The notes beneath the pieces are model-generated. The model saw only the letters and a program-made list of their open reading frames with translations. It did not search any database and was not told where the DNA came from. Shown one piece after another: positions 32,295 to 45,185 of a stretch of 64,000 nt of DNA; positions within the stretch are counted from its first letter, which is position 1, and each line of letters opens with the position of its first letter. This DNA comes from Hyperoplus lanceolatus (Eukaryota; Chordata; Actinopteri; Uranoscopiformes; Ammodytidae): the NCBI GenBank assembly GCA_026929865.2, contig CM049418.1, forward strand, positions 11,821,001 to 11,885,000, read 5' to 3'. Made by a program: the position numbers and the translations under genes.

Positions 32295-33963
32295 CTACAC
32301 TATGGTGTCTTGCCAAGACAAAGCCCCCTCTGCTGAGAAGTGGGCAGTGAAGACCTCCCTCACCCTGACAGCCTCTCGTCCCGGGTTGTTGGCGGCAACT
32401 CTGCCCAGGTCTGGCAGTGGCTCCACCTCCACAACTGGGACGTTCCCCCTCACTGCACAAGCCTCCTCTGACCTCCGCAGGAAGTTGTGCAGGACGCAGG
32501 TTGCCTTGACGCACATCTCTGCTACCTCTGGCTTGACCTCCATCGCACGCCTGTACATCCTCCATTGTGAGGAGAGGATCCCGAAGGCATTTTCAACTAC
32601 CAGTCGAGCTCGGGAGAGACGGTAGTTGAAAATCCTCTTCTCACGAGGGAGGATGCGCCCAGGGTATGGCCTCATGAGGTTTTTCCGCAATGGAAAAGCC
32701 TCATCGGCCACAAACACATGCGGCTGGGGTCCCCTCTGGTCAGCTCCAGGAAGTAGCAGGTCAGTGGGCAGGTCGAGGGTTCCAGACTGCAGGGCTTGAC
32801 CAAACGCAGAATTGGCCAGTGTCCCGCCGTCACTGGATCTCCCGTACCCGCCAACGTCAATCACCCGGAAGCAACGCTGGGCATCCACAATTGCTAGCAA
32901 TACAAGGGAGTATGTCCCCTTGTAATTGAAGAACTGGGACCCAGTATTGCCAGGGGCTTTGAGGGTCACATGCTTCCCATCCAGTGCTCCACAGCAGAGT
33001 GGGAAGTTCCAGCGCTCCTCAAACACTGCCGCGATGGACCTCCAATCCTCTGCTGTGGGCACTGCCATAAACTCCCCCCACCAGGCACTCCCAAATGGCA
33101 GTGGCCACAGCAGGGACGATGACGCTGACAGTGGAGACCCCAACACGGAAGCTGTTGGCGATGGTCCTGTAGGAATCCCCTGTGGCAAAGTACCTGCAAC
33201 ACAGACAACAGTTAATATAGGCTAACTGAGTTATTATGTCAAGGTCTATACTAGTTTGTGCTGTTATTGGTGGTAGCATTTTATGTATATGGCTCTAAAG
33301 TCAGAGTAATCAATAATAGATAATAGGCTATAATAAAAGTATGTAGGCCTTTCTGTTTGTAAAAAAAAAGATAATATAGCTGCCACATTTATGTAGGCTA
33401 TGGTTTGTAGCCTACTGTGTTGTTTTGTTTTGACCGCTGTTGGAGCAGCTGTAAACTCAGAACATCAGCTCTTTCCAACTGTTGTTGTCCAACTGTTTTC
33501 CAACTACCAAAAATTATGTTGCCTAGCTATTTCAGTGTAGGCTACTTTTGATACATTTGTTGTTGTGAGATCACAGTGAAATTTCCGTTTTGGTACCAGT
33601 CAGAGAGATTACTATAAATGTTGGTTACAGTTACTATTGATACATTTTAACATTTGTTAGTAAACTCACTTACCGGAGACAGATAGACAGGCGCTCCGCA
33701 GCTGGGACGGAACGCCTGTAGTTGGTATCCTGCCGGGAAATCCTGTCACCGATCCGGGCCAACAGGTCGTCAAATTGGGCCACAGTCAACCGGAGGTAGC
33801 GCTGGAAACGACAGTCATCCAGGCGCAGCTCCTGAATCAACCGGTGATATTCACCCAGCTGGTTCCGACTGCGGGTGATGCTGTGAACCCAGATACGGCG
33901 GCGGTGGGTGCGACGCTTCTTCCAGAGAAGATATAAACACGCCAGGGTGTTAACACTAACCAT
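32295..33963 (-). CDS. PIF/Harbinger DDE transposase of element 1 (2 exons)
   Basis: HARBI1-like transposase, DDE_Tnp_4 fold. Exon 1 is 33963-33674 (MVSVNTLACLYLLWKKRRTH start), donor CCG|GTAAGT. Exon 2 is 33193-32295, acceptor TTGCAG. Splicing restores RYFATGDSYRTIANSFRVG, a helix-turn-helix. Catalytic motifs: first Asp in CGALDGKHV, second Asp in DVGGYGRSSDGGTLA, Glu in RLVVENAFGILSSQWR. ATCVLHNFLR near the C-terminus is also typical. One frame break lies in a six-base G/C run at 33074-33079; one base fewer restores the frame. Total length would be ~395 aa, normal for the family. Otherwise the gene looks complete and recently active. Confidence 0.88.
33194..33673 (-). other. Transposase intron with an internal duplicated phrase
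   Basis: The intron contains CTCTTTCCAACTGTTGTTGT, CCAACTGTTTTCCAACTACC, which recurs at 34021-34065 upstream of the transposase start. No other feature is seen. Confidence 0.6.
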
Positions 33964-34201
33964 GTCTGCTGAATAAAAACGGCGTAGGCTAATTAAAAAT
34001 AAGCCGGCTAGTTTTTAAACCTCTTTCCAACTGTTGTTGTCCAACTGTTTTCCAACTACCAAATAAGCCCCTCCCCTCACGCGGCGCGAATACTTTCACC
34101 GCGCCGCATTCACCCCTGGGGCACATTCACCCCCGCGGTGATTTACACGCGGTTCGCGCGGAGCAACGCGAATTTTCGCGTTTGGTGTGGATGCAGCATA
34201 A

Positions 34202-34430
34202 GTTCCTCACCACACGTTTGCGAATGTCCTGGACAAAAGTTGCCGGGAGCTCCCATTTATGTCTTGTGAGTGTCGCAGGAACGGAATGTCAGCCTAATTT
34301 TTGTTGGAAATCAGTCGCAATTTAGTTTCATGTGTCGCCAGACCCTCGCAAAGTTGTCTCACACGTGTGCACTTTCTGACTTGCAAAGACTAAAATTAGA
34401 AGGGTTTGCAACGTGTGCGACCACTCTGAG
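34202..34430 (+). repeat. Right half of the repeat split by Harbinger 1
   Basis: Continues the sequence interrupted at 28099 and includes GGAAATCAGTCGCAATTTAG, CAAAGTTGTCTCACACGTGT and TTGCAAAGACTAAAAT, shared with 1438-1530. Confidence 0.7.
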
Positions 34431-34839
34431 GCTCTGTTCTCACGGTGAAAACGTGACAGTTTTCCCGTTTTTGGTTTAAAAAAAAACCCGTTTAGACACA
34501 ATTTATCTGACATCTTCACCCATGCACATGTTTTCAGAGGAAACGGGACGAAATTGATGTAGTAAGCATGCCAGGCCAGCAATTGGCGTTTTTTCCGTTT
34601 TAATCTCATGACTTCCGTAGATAGCTTTTCCGGTACAATTTGATGCATAACACCTTACTGACACCGAAAATGAATGCCACTAACGTTCATAAAGCGGTTG
34701 GTGTAAGCTTGGGGTTATAAGTATTGTAAATGACAAGCTTTCTGTCCTCTTATTTCACCGCATTGAACTCGTGAAAACAGAAGACATGCTGATAGTGAAG
34801 GGGCTTTGTGAGCGGCTACTTTTCCTGTTAGGCGTACTA

Positions 34840-35000
34840 CAAAATAAAAGTCAACTCACGTTTGTCCGGGGAAATGCTGTTAATGTTTAGCCAGTGAAAT
34901 GCTTTTACTGTGAAGCCATAGCTTTAATGCTCCTTGTGTTGAACAGTAACTTAACCGCTGCGCGCTGAACTACGGTTAGTGTTTTTTAATCAATATTAGC
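34840..35000 (+). repeat. Partial copy of the ~1.1-kb repeat (as 39070-39235)
   Basis: AAAATAAAAGTCAACTCACG, CCAGTGAAATGCTTTTA and CTGCGCGCTGAACTA align with 39077-39230 in the same orientation. Confidence 0.8.
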
Positions 35001-35109
35001 TTTGCTTGACATTTTCATTCATCCCTAACGTAGCACAGGCATTTCCTCTCTTTCGTTAGCTATCGCCATTGCTGACTACATTAAAGTTGTTGAGTGTAGA
35101 AATGCAGAA

Positions 35110-36550
35110 TGTTAAAGTTGCTCTGAGGAAGTTTGAGTTTGTGTTGATTTTAGCGAGCCACCTTCTATCATATGGGCATTGAGTGTATAGTTTGAAGCAT
35201 CCAGCCACTGTTATCTATTCCAGTTTACATAGGCTATTATGGTTGTCATTGATAAGAGTAATGTGTATGTTGGTGTGATTGGATGTCAGTGTATAGTAGT
35301 TTATAGCATGTTTAAATCCAGTGTGTAGGAGCCATATTCATTCACGCTGTTATGTTGATGTTTTGTGCTCCATAACACTAGGGGGCTGTATTGGATGTGG
35401 CTGAGGTTACGTGGGTCAGTCCAAGGAGGTCATATAACCCAAGAAAAAACAGGGAAACAGCTCTGCGTTGAAAATCACATAGTTTTTCTTTTTACTACAC
35501 TATACATACTGAAGTACAGAAGAGTTTTAGGGCCACAAAAAATTAGAAAAGGAAGATTATGTTTTCATTGTGTGGAGAAATGTCAATAATAAAGATGAAT
35601 ACTGCAACATGCAATTGGAGTTAGTGAGCCATTTTTCAGCAGACTACAATTGACATGCATGTACTGGGACATCCTAAATTTTTTTCTGGCATCCTTAATA
35701 GTATATATAGTATAGTATGTATGGGTATTGGAATACTGGGCAGGTCTTGTTTGATTGGGAGGAAAACGGTTATTTGACTGTGCCCTTTGTGTGCTTAGTT
35801 GTCAGCAATTAGTTGTGTTAGTAATTGAATTATGAGTTAACGTTTGTGCCGGTGAATGGAAAAGGAGAATAAAGCTGCCCTGCTATTGTTTGTTATTTAC
35901 TGGGCGCTCTGGGGGCACGTTTGAAGAATCCATATTAAACAACCCGGTAGTGGTTTGAACAGGGCTTAGCTGCTACACAGTGTTTACTTAACGAGGAGCT
36001 ACTGGATCTGGATATTTGATAGAAAAGAACAGTGGAGAGCGAGTCATGAACATGGGCATTTGGCAGGCAGTGCGTTAACTGAGAAATTTCTGTCAATGTC
36101 AAAGTCGATACCCTGCCAGGTTAAAAATATTTAGATCCGTCACCTCAAACTGTCCACTGGTGCATTTAAGTTTGTCAAATTGTCACGCTGTTGTTCTCTT
36201 GTGGAAGTATCCTAACAAGAAATGATAAGATCAGTCGTCATTGTAAATGTTGAACCGTTCCCATGCTGAGGTTGTTAAAAATGTTATGTCTGATTGACAC
36301 AGATGTGATTCCTTCAGATCCAGATTTACAATGTATGTCCCTCTGCTTCTGTGCAACTGAATCATGGCTAAAGCAATTAAGGATAAGAGAAATATCGTAG
36401 GTAAATCCCGTATGTTGGTTTTGTATATATATAATAGGCCTCAGGAGTCATTCCCCTAATGACTCCACTGCTCCCTTGAGGTACACACTTACTACAGGAG
36501 ATGGCACTGTTGAGCTATTTAGCTGGATTGGACATGAACTCAATTAAGTG
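35110..36550 (+). repeat. Old dispersed repeat 'X', second copy
   Basis: Start matches 18900-18995; end (36240-36550) matches 20945-21317. The interior includes a CCCTGTG-type MITE at ~35460-35760. No gene recognised. Confidence 0.7.
35460..35760 (-). mobile_element. MITE with CCCTGYGTYCCAA ends, copy inverted to 59820
   Basis: On the minus strand it reads GCCAGAAAAAAATTTAGGAT, GTCCCAGTACATGCATGTCA, ATTGTAGTCTGCTGAAAA, matching 59865-59925 and 37536-37600. Its other end (TTTTTACTACACTATACATA) matches 60025-60050. Limits are approximate. Confidence 0.65.
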
Positions 36551-36578
36551 TCCCCTGTAATACCCATACTTCCCTACT

Positions 36579-37526
36579 AGGGGAGAACGGGGTAAGTAGG
36601 CACACTTTTTACTCTAGTGAGAATTGCTCATCACCAAAACATCTGTCAATAGCCATTCCTACATTACATTGAAGCTTAAGGTGTTGGCTTGAAATGTTTG
36701 TCTCTCTTTTTTTCCAACTTATTGTAATGAAGAAGTAATTTACCATCAAAGACACTCTGACACATTGTGACAACCAACCCCATCAAGGGGTCGGTTGTCA
36801 CACACTATGGGGTTGTTTGTCACAATGTTATTTTAATGGGAAAAATCTTAAAAAGAAGGCAATGAGGCAGAACCAAATTTGAAAGCTTAATTGCATTGTC
36901 AAGTTGACAAATAGGCCTACATAACTTACTGTAGCCTTGGCAGCTGGTCTAGTTTGGGATGCACTGGGTTGTTTTGATTTTGTTGCCCTTTTTTCTTTTG
37001 CTTGCTAGCTGCCTTTTCCTGCTCTATTCTTTCCTTCTCTGGGGTGTCAGTGAGGATACAGCTTGACAATTTCTTTCGTTATTGGGTTCCTTTTCTGGCT
37101 GCAGCCTTGAGATAACATGTGACAACCAACCCCCCAAAAAATTTGACGACCAACCCCAACCTGAATTTCTTGCTAGCATCAAGGCCAACAACCATCTGAC
37201 AACTAATTAGCTTGCCAACAACAATCTAAACTATAGCTTACCCTTCACACTTTCTGAGGGTAACAAGTGTTTTGTTATAAACCCATTGTGTAAAAGCCTA
37301 GAAGAAAAATACTGAGAAGCAAAATATTTTGAATTTGACATGAAAAACACAAAACATCCTCTCACCTGAAATGCAGCTGTCTTCCTCCAAGGAAGTCTAT
37401 GTATGTGACCTCTGATCCCAATTCTGGACCTTTTTTATATCAACATTTCAGAGCTAGCGCGCTCTGGTGGCGAGATATAACGAATGTGACATCCAACCCA
37501 TGTGACAAATTACCCCGTTCTCCCCT
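36579..37526. mobile_element. 948-bp MITE with AGGGGAGAACGGGGTAA termini and ACT duplication
   Basis: Perfect 17-bp inverted ends AGGGGAGAACGGGGTAA and TTACCCCGTTCTCCCCT, with ACT on each side (36576-36578 and 37527-37529). The interior repeats the theme TGTGACAACCAACCCC / GGGTYGGTTGTCACA. Joining the flanks reproduces the uninterrupted sequence of the paralogous MITE at 59830-59880, confirming the insertion. The 3-bp duplication does not by itself settle the superfamily. Open frames inside are short. Confidence 0.88.
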
Positions 37527-37599
37527 ACTTGGTATGCGTGAAAGAGATTTAGGATGTTCCAATACATGCACGTCAATTGTAGTATGCTGAAAATCCAGA

Positions 37600-38387
37600 A
37601 ACGGCCCAATAAAGCCTGTTACATACTCTGCGAGAAGAAAGTTGTGGGTGACAGAGCTGCGAGAAGAAAATGACGTCATTTTGTTGTCGCAGCTCTCGTT
37701 CAGCTGTTCTCCCAGCTCGTTCTCGACACACCGTCCGGGCCGAACTTTGTTCTCGCAGCTTGTCCGAGAAGTATTGTGCGATCGGTCAATCTGAAGTCAA
37801 TGAGGAAAATGAGCTTGCGCTACTATGTTACCAGCGTGTGACGTACGTGTGCCGCGGTGAGGAGTTTGGCACTTGAGTTTTGGTGAAGTATGAAACGTCC
37901 AGACCAGAAATAATTTTTGTTGTGGCAGCTCTGTTGGTGAGAAGTTTGTTGTTTGTTCTCGTGGAGAACAATGGCATGTTGGAGTATTTGTCTTTAGTGT
38001 TGACATTTCTGGAGAAATTGAAAAGAAAAATGTTTGTTATCTGAAAAAGTATGTGATATGGAACCCATGGAGAATGTGTTAACCTGTCTGTTTCCCCCTT
38101 CCCTTGGCCTTTAAAGCTACAACGAGTAAGTCGGCACGTTGGCGACACCTTTGAACAAAAGCGGTAGTATTTTTACGACGTCAGCTGTCGTGAAGCTGTT
38201 TTCTTGCTCGTGCAGGGCGTGCAAGATTCAAATAATCAGGAAGCAATACAGTGCGCGTCCGTGTGTCGAAAGTGTGAGGGCACCGGACTCTTTTCGGCTC
38301 AGTGAGAGTGGTTAGTGACACAGCATCAACTACACCCGATTGCAACGAGTTGATCCATTGTCACCTCTCACTGAGCTGAACGAGTAC
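37600..38387. other. Unassigned repeat-like sequence
   Basis: 37610-37760 contains repeated TGCGAGAAGAAA and GTTCTC/GAGAAC words in both orientations (for example CTGCGAGAAG and TTCTCGCAGC), suggesting a hairpin-prone element. No gene is recognised. Confidence 0.4.
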
Positions 38388-39625
<1,238 letters not shown>

Positions 39626-39639
39626 CCGCTTTAACACAA

Positions 39640-41110
39640 GTTGAGCTTTTGGGTATAAGTTGTGCGTTTTCTAATTGGTTTTATTCTTAGATGTATTTAG
39701 TAGTTTTTTTTACTATGCTTTTATTTTTTATGCACATTGTAAAGTACTTTGCGACCCTGTTACTTGCTTCTTTTATGTACAGGTTAGCCGGAGGGGTTTT
39801 TCCCCTCGTCCAATCAGCAGTCAGGCCCATCAGTGAATGCAGTACACCTGTGTGAGTCTCTCTCTGCCTGATCACTGCATCAGCCCTTCCACTCTCTGTT
39901 TGTGTGAGCTCTGGATAACACTACTAAAAGGTACACGGTTGGAAATAGGAGGCTAGGTAAGTTACGGTCACCATACACATGCAGACAGTAGGTCAACCAA
40001 AGAGTAGTTTGTGCAACTTTTGTCTTATTATTTAACTTAATAGAAAATGAAAAAAGCTTGTTACTTGTTGATTTTTGAAGATGATGAAGCTTGTAGAAGT
40101 GGTCGAATCCAAAATGAGTCTAGGACTGAGAATGGTGCTGTTTGTTTTCATTGTAGAATAGTTTAATAGTTGTTACCACCTTTGAGTATTTTTCCTTAAG
40201 CACTTAGTGTTTAGATAAGTAGAGTAGGCTTTGTAGTTGCAGAGTCAGTAGGTTGGCCTAGTTTAGTTGGATTGATTAGTTTGTTTGTCAAGTTGGTGTG
40301 TTTTGAAGGCTTTGTTATATTTTTGACTTGATTAGTGAAATAAAAAGCCTTTAATGTCGCTACCTTTACTGTGACTGGGTGAATATTATTTGGTTGTTGC
40401 GTGTAGTGCAGTTTACCTGTAGCTTACTACTCTGAGGGGCACCAGTTAGATGTAAGTTTGAGCAATGTGTAATGAATTGAATGTCCAGAGAGCTGCTATA
40501 TAGTTGGATATGCCAATCCTTTAATTGATGGCAAAAACTACTGCTGGAAAGAAAATTGGTCTCATTGATATAAAGACAAAAAAGTGATTTCCAGAAGACG
40601 AGCACGGTTGAAAATTGTGTGGTCTTCCCCATTACACAACTGAGTGAGTGTAATCACAGGCTGCCAGATATTTCTAATACCCCCCCCCCCCCCTATATTT
40701 AATTTAATAAAGAAAAGAGAAGAAAGCAACAGCGATTTGAGTGGAACATTGTGTTTGGTTGTTATGTAGCTGTGGTGCCAGTGCCACCACAAAGGGGACA
40801 TAACAGGTGTGTTGAATGATTGAGATATGAAGAGTCAAGTATTGTCATTGTTTGTATTTGTTTGATCTATCTTTCTATGTATTGTGAGAATAAATGTTAA
40901 TTTTATACTGTTGTGCTTTTTAAAGTTATACACTTTTGTATGTTTAGTAAGTTGACATTCATTGAGCATTTGTAAGTGCACATAAGAAAAGTGTATATGC
41001 AGAGGCAGGCCGTTTGAGTAGATACTTTGCCCAAGGTCAGGGGAGAAGTATTTGTGTGGGATGAGCCAGCACATGACAACTGGCCTAGCAATGACCCCCC
41101 CTTGACCTCT
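39640..41110. other. No recognisable gene; poly-C at 40680-40693
   Basis: Sequence at 39770-39960 is somewhat GC-richer and ends in a donor-like GCTAG|GTAAGTTAC, but no open frame or promoter is convincing. A 14-base C run lies at 40680-40693. Confidence 0.35.
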
Positions 41111-41111
41111 C

Positions 41112-41390
41112 TGTTATGAGCAGGGTAGTGTAAAACATGAAATGTATGTTATGAAGAGCAAGAAAAAGAAGACGTCATCGGGAAGCCAAGCCTAACCTCT
41201 ACGGCCAGCCTGTAACACATAGTTAAGCAATGAGAAATAATGTATAAGACTTTGTCCCACCATTTTGTCTTGAGTCTTACTGGGGATGCTTTTTGAGAAG
41301 CAGTAAGCTCCATGTAGGCCTACATGTTTGTGCTGACTGAATTTGGATAATAAACGTTTAAGCTTTGAAATACATCTTGTACTTGTTTTT
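41112..41390 (+). other. Possible decayed solo LTR
   Basis: Starts TGTTATGAGC and has a promoter/R-like segment (TAAGACTTTGTCCCACCATT) followed by AATAAACG at ~41350, an LTR-like order. No CA end with target duplication could be fixed, so this is a weak call. Short (ATCT)n follows at 41431-41453; 41460-42186 shows nothing. Confidence 0.25.
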
Positions 41391-42194
41391 CCTTCTTCAA
41401 CTGTGGTTAAAAGAACATGAAATATTTTTCATCCATCTATCTATCTATCTATCGATATATCCTGTAGTATTTTGATAGTCAATATGACTTATATCAGTCC
41501 ACTTGTTTATGAAGTTTCCTTTAGTGGTGGACTGTAAATTGAGATATGTAGATTGATAAATGAAATGTATGACGTGTGCTGGAAAATGTTTGATGTGAAT
41601 AAACGGCCACGGATGTGGCCAGTGAAATGAAGTGATTGGCTTGACAAGTTGTTGTAACTCCTACACTTGGTTTGTTATTTGTTAAGTGATAATGCACTTA
41701 ATTGTCCCTCAAGTTTTCCTTTCTGTCTCTTCTCCTTTGTCCCCTTCCCTTCTTTGACAGAGTATTGTGGGCCAGCTTATTGTGCTGTGCATTAGTAGTA
41801 GACTGTGTAAAGCTTTAGTTTGAGAAGTTGGGACTTGGTCTCAGAAGAGGATTTGAAGTCACTATTTAAAAGCTCTTAGCATTTCATAGATGCATTTCTT
41901 AAGTACTTGACAGAATTATTTTGGACCACACATGTCCTCTCATTGAGGTCATTTTCATGTGGTGGGGCAGCTTTATGGTTTTTTGTAGATTGTGTCTTGT
42001 GTCCACTTGATGTGGATAAGAAACACTAAGGCGCTTCTGAAGAAGGCCTAACAGAGGCTGTACTTACTTAAGAAGAAGAATGTTGAGGAAAATATGCGGA
42101 TGAATTTTTATCTGTGCACTATTGAGCGTCCTAAGCTGCGGTTTGCCAGTTGTACGTCTCGTTCTTGTCTCTCTTGAGGATGTGTACAATAGAC

Positions 42195-42539
42195 TAGAGC
42201 TGCAACAATTAATCGACGAATCGATTATGAATCGATTATTAAAATAATCGCCAACTATTTTGATAATCAATTAATCGTTTTGAGTAATTTTTTTAATAAA
42301 TGTCCAAATTCTCTGATTTCAGCTTCTCAAATGTGAATATTTTCAGTTTTTTTGACAGTAAACTGAAATATCTGTGTGTTTTGGACATAACAATACATTT
42401 GAGGACGTCAACATGGGCTTTGGAAAATGTATTAACATTTCTCACTATTTTCTGACATTTTACGGACCAAAACACTAATTGATTAATAATCGATTAATCG
42501 AGAAAATAGTCGAAAGATTAATCGTTAGTTGCAGCCCTA
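42195..42539. mobile_element. 345-bp hAT MITE (TAGRGCTGCAAC...), 8-bp duplication
   Basis: Termini TAGAGCTGCAACAATTAATC and GATTAATCGTTAGTTGCAGC, CCTA are inverted repeats. The perfect 8-bp duplication CAATAGAC is at 42187-42194 and 42540-42547. The interior has ATCGATTA palindromes and no coding capacity. A well known kind of fish MITE. Confidence 0.92.
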
Positions 42540-42547
42540 CAATAGAC

Positions 42548-43845
42548 AGTGCCTCAGGAGAGCTCATAGCATTCTCAGAGATTGATCCCACCCAGGCAAC
42601 AATGTCCAGAAGTAATGGACTTTATTTGTTTAGAAAAAACTTTCACATCATTTTTTGTACTATGCCTATTTTTTCAAAAAAGCTGCAGCTCCCCTCGTAA
42701 ATATACAATCTTTGAGCTCTGTCGGGGCCGTGGACCAATAACAAATAGGGGTGTGGGAGGAGAATTCTGACTGGAGTATATTGGGGGAGGGGTGGGGGTT
42801 TCACAAAGGGGGAGAGTGAGAAAAGGAGAGATTGTTATTTTTTGGGATATTTTGCCAGTCTCTAGGCACACCCATTTAAAAAGTGCATTTAGCATAATAT
42901 GTACACATTTAAGGTGGAAAGTGCATGTTGAAAACAGCTGTGTTGACTTTGGACTGGATCAAACACAACACATGACATAAACAACATTGATTCAAACCAA
43001 AAAAAAGACTGTCCCGGACTCTGGAGGAAGAGTGGAGACGACTTGGACGTCCGACTTGCTTCGAGTCCACTGTGAGCTTTCGACGGTCGGTGATGATTGT
43101 AGGGTCCAGTCCGACGTCGACCCGACCGTCTACCGGGACGTTTTAAAGTCATTGACGCTTTCGTCTGCTTACGACCTTTATGGAGATTACCTTTTACGGC
43201 AAGACTTGACACCTGCTTGACTGACCGTGGTCTCGCTGTGCTGGATTGCTCAGAGAACTCTCCTGACCCGAAACCCTTGGAAAAATCTGTGGACAATTGT
43301 CAAGAGGAAGATGATACACACCCAACCAACAATACAGACCAGCTGAAGGCCACTATCGATGCAACCTGGCCTTCCGTCACAACTCAGCCGTGCCACATCA
43401 CTGCAATAATTCATGCCAAATAACATCAAAGACCAAGTGTGAAGATACTTATCTAAAAAAATCAACATTTCTGTATTATCCCTTTTTTCTCAATTGCCCT
43501 TGCATTATGGAATATTCCAACATTTTCACATGCTGGATTTTCATCAACTGTAAGCCCCAATCCTGAAAAGTTCAACAAAAAAACACCAATAATATATCAC
43601 ATCTACAACATATGGAACTCTGACTTTTTCATTACAATTACATTTCAATTTATTGATTCATGCGATATGTCAGGCCAAATAACATCCCAGAGCGCATATT
43701 GAATTAAAAGACTTTTCCAAAGATAAACATTTCTTCATTACAAATCCCTTCCTTGATTGCCCATATGGAATAGTCTAATGAGGCTGGAAGCTGGAACTTG
43801 CTCAATTAAACAAAAAACATCCCCAAATACTGCCCCCAAAACAGT
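42548..43845. other. No recognised gene; unusual GC-richer block at 43000-43280
   Basis: Open frames exist on both strands (42987-43220 +, 43296-42889 -). The + frame contains CRVQSDVDPTVYRDVLKSLT, but neither resembles a family I know. The rest is AT-rich. Confidence 0.35.
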
Positions 43846-43847
43846 TA

Positions 43848-43985
43848 GGCCAATTCCTTTCTTCTTGCAAGAGACAAGAGATCGACATTTCAGCTTTCAT
43901 TTCCAGCTAGTCTGATACACAACTTTTTTCCAAAGGAACACCATATTGTTAGGTGAGCAAAAGTATCCAATTAAGGCTAAAACTT
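43848..43985 (-). mobile_element. Fragment of the Tc1-type terminus seen at 20650-20817
   Basis: GGCCAATTCCTTTCTTCTTG, ATTTCAGCTTTCATTTCCAG and GGAACACCATATTGTTAGG follow the order of the Tc1-type terminus with ~15% differences. From 43986 to 45060 there is no gene; 44905-44985 shares TTACATTCAGCTCACCCCTC with 59510-59535. Confidence 0.6.
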
Positions 43986-45185
43986 CATTCTTTTACAAGG
44001 GACTGCATATCACTTCATGACAATCAATCTACAACATGGATCTTTTCTACAACACCTTCACCCTTATCACCTTCTGCATGACTCCTAGAAGAACCAAACA
44101 GTTATTAAATAATCACCTTCACACCCCTGCCCAATACATACCACCCCAACAACAAACCCTAACCCAGACTACTCACACATTCAATATAAAGCTACACAAA
44201 CACTAGATAGATGATTCAAACGGCACTTTCAAGTAACCCTAACCGATATACCCATCAGTGGTGACCTTCTGCTCCACGTATTGCTTCAGCACATACAAGT
44301 GTCCCTCAACTGGTCAGCCGTAAAGCAACTCCAAGCGGGCACTTTCCTGTATGAAGAGAAAAGAAATAGTAACCACATTGGTTAAACCTCTCTTTTTCAT
44401 TTCATTTTTCTTACAGCTCTTCAGCATACTTCTTAATAGTAATACAGACATAGCCTGCCATTCACTCAACTCTGTTGTTGGCATTGTATCCCCTCACCTC
44501 TCAAAAATTGCAACACAAAACATTCCAACTGTTGACAACATACTAAAAGCCATTGCCGCCATGACTCCATTTTACAATGGCTAAATATCTCAAAATCTTC
44601 AAGGGCCCCAAACTTCGGCCAAATGCCAAAAAAACAAAAAGAGCCTGAAATGTATCACTTTATGCCTAATAAATCTAGAAAACATGGCCCAACTGTACAA
44701 AACCTTGGCCCTTCTCGCCAACAGTGGTTACCTTCTGCTCCAAATTTGGGTTCAGACCATTGAGGAACTCCCAGGGGCTTTTTCCACAATCCTGTGGAGG
44801 CTTGAAGCACCTCCTATATGAAGACAGAAGAAATAGTTACTGCTAATTCAAATCAAACCTTTATTTCAATATTATCATTTGATTGATTGATTAGAATATT
44901 ACATTATTATTTCCTTTGTCAATTACACACACATGCAAGGTCAGTCACAAAATTACATTCAGCTCACCCCTCCTACACTGATCATACAGCTGGGCTCACA
45001 ATAAGGCAAAGTGTTTGTAGCGCATCTTTGAATTCAGAGCAGAGATTCGGCTCATAGACTGCATATAAAAGGCCTCGGGACTTCCGGGTGACGGTCGAGC
45101 AGTATGGACGCTTCAACGGTGTGCTCCCTAATACCGACACAAAAAACTCTAAAATATAACAAACAAAGATACGTGGACGTTGACA

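Larger units (their letters stand above)
28100..34198. mobile_element. PIF/Harbinger transposon 1 (6.1 kb, two genes)
   Basis: Inverted termini TGCTGCATCCACACCAA at 28100 and its complement at 34182-34198. They are bordered by TTA (28097) and TAA (34199), consistent with the 3-bp TWA targets of this superfamily although the two sides are not identical. Subterminal regions are rich in GGCGCGAA/TTCGCG motifs. It carries a MADF/BESS gene (+) and a DDE transposase gene (-), convergent, the standard two-gene layout. A solo LTR and a hAT element are nested between them; without those the element is ~4.2 kb. Confidence 0.9.

Noticed and set aside
32926-33225. Plus-strand open frame over the transposase
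   Set aside because: Antisense shadow of the GC-rich transposase exon.
42889-43296. 135-codon minus-strand frame
   Set aside because: Basic, low-complexity-looking peptide without a recognised family. It lies antisense to another open frame, so it cannot be supported as a gene.
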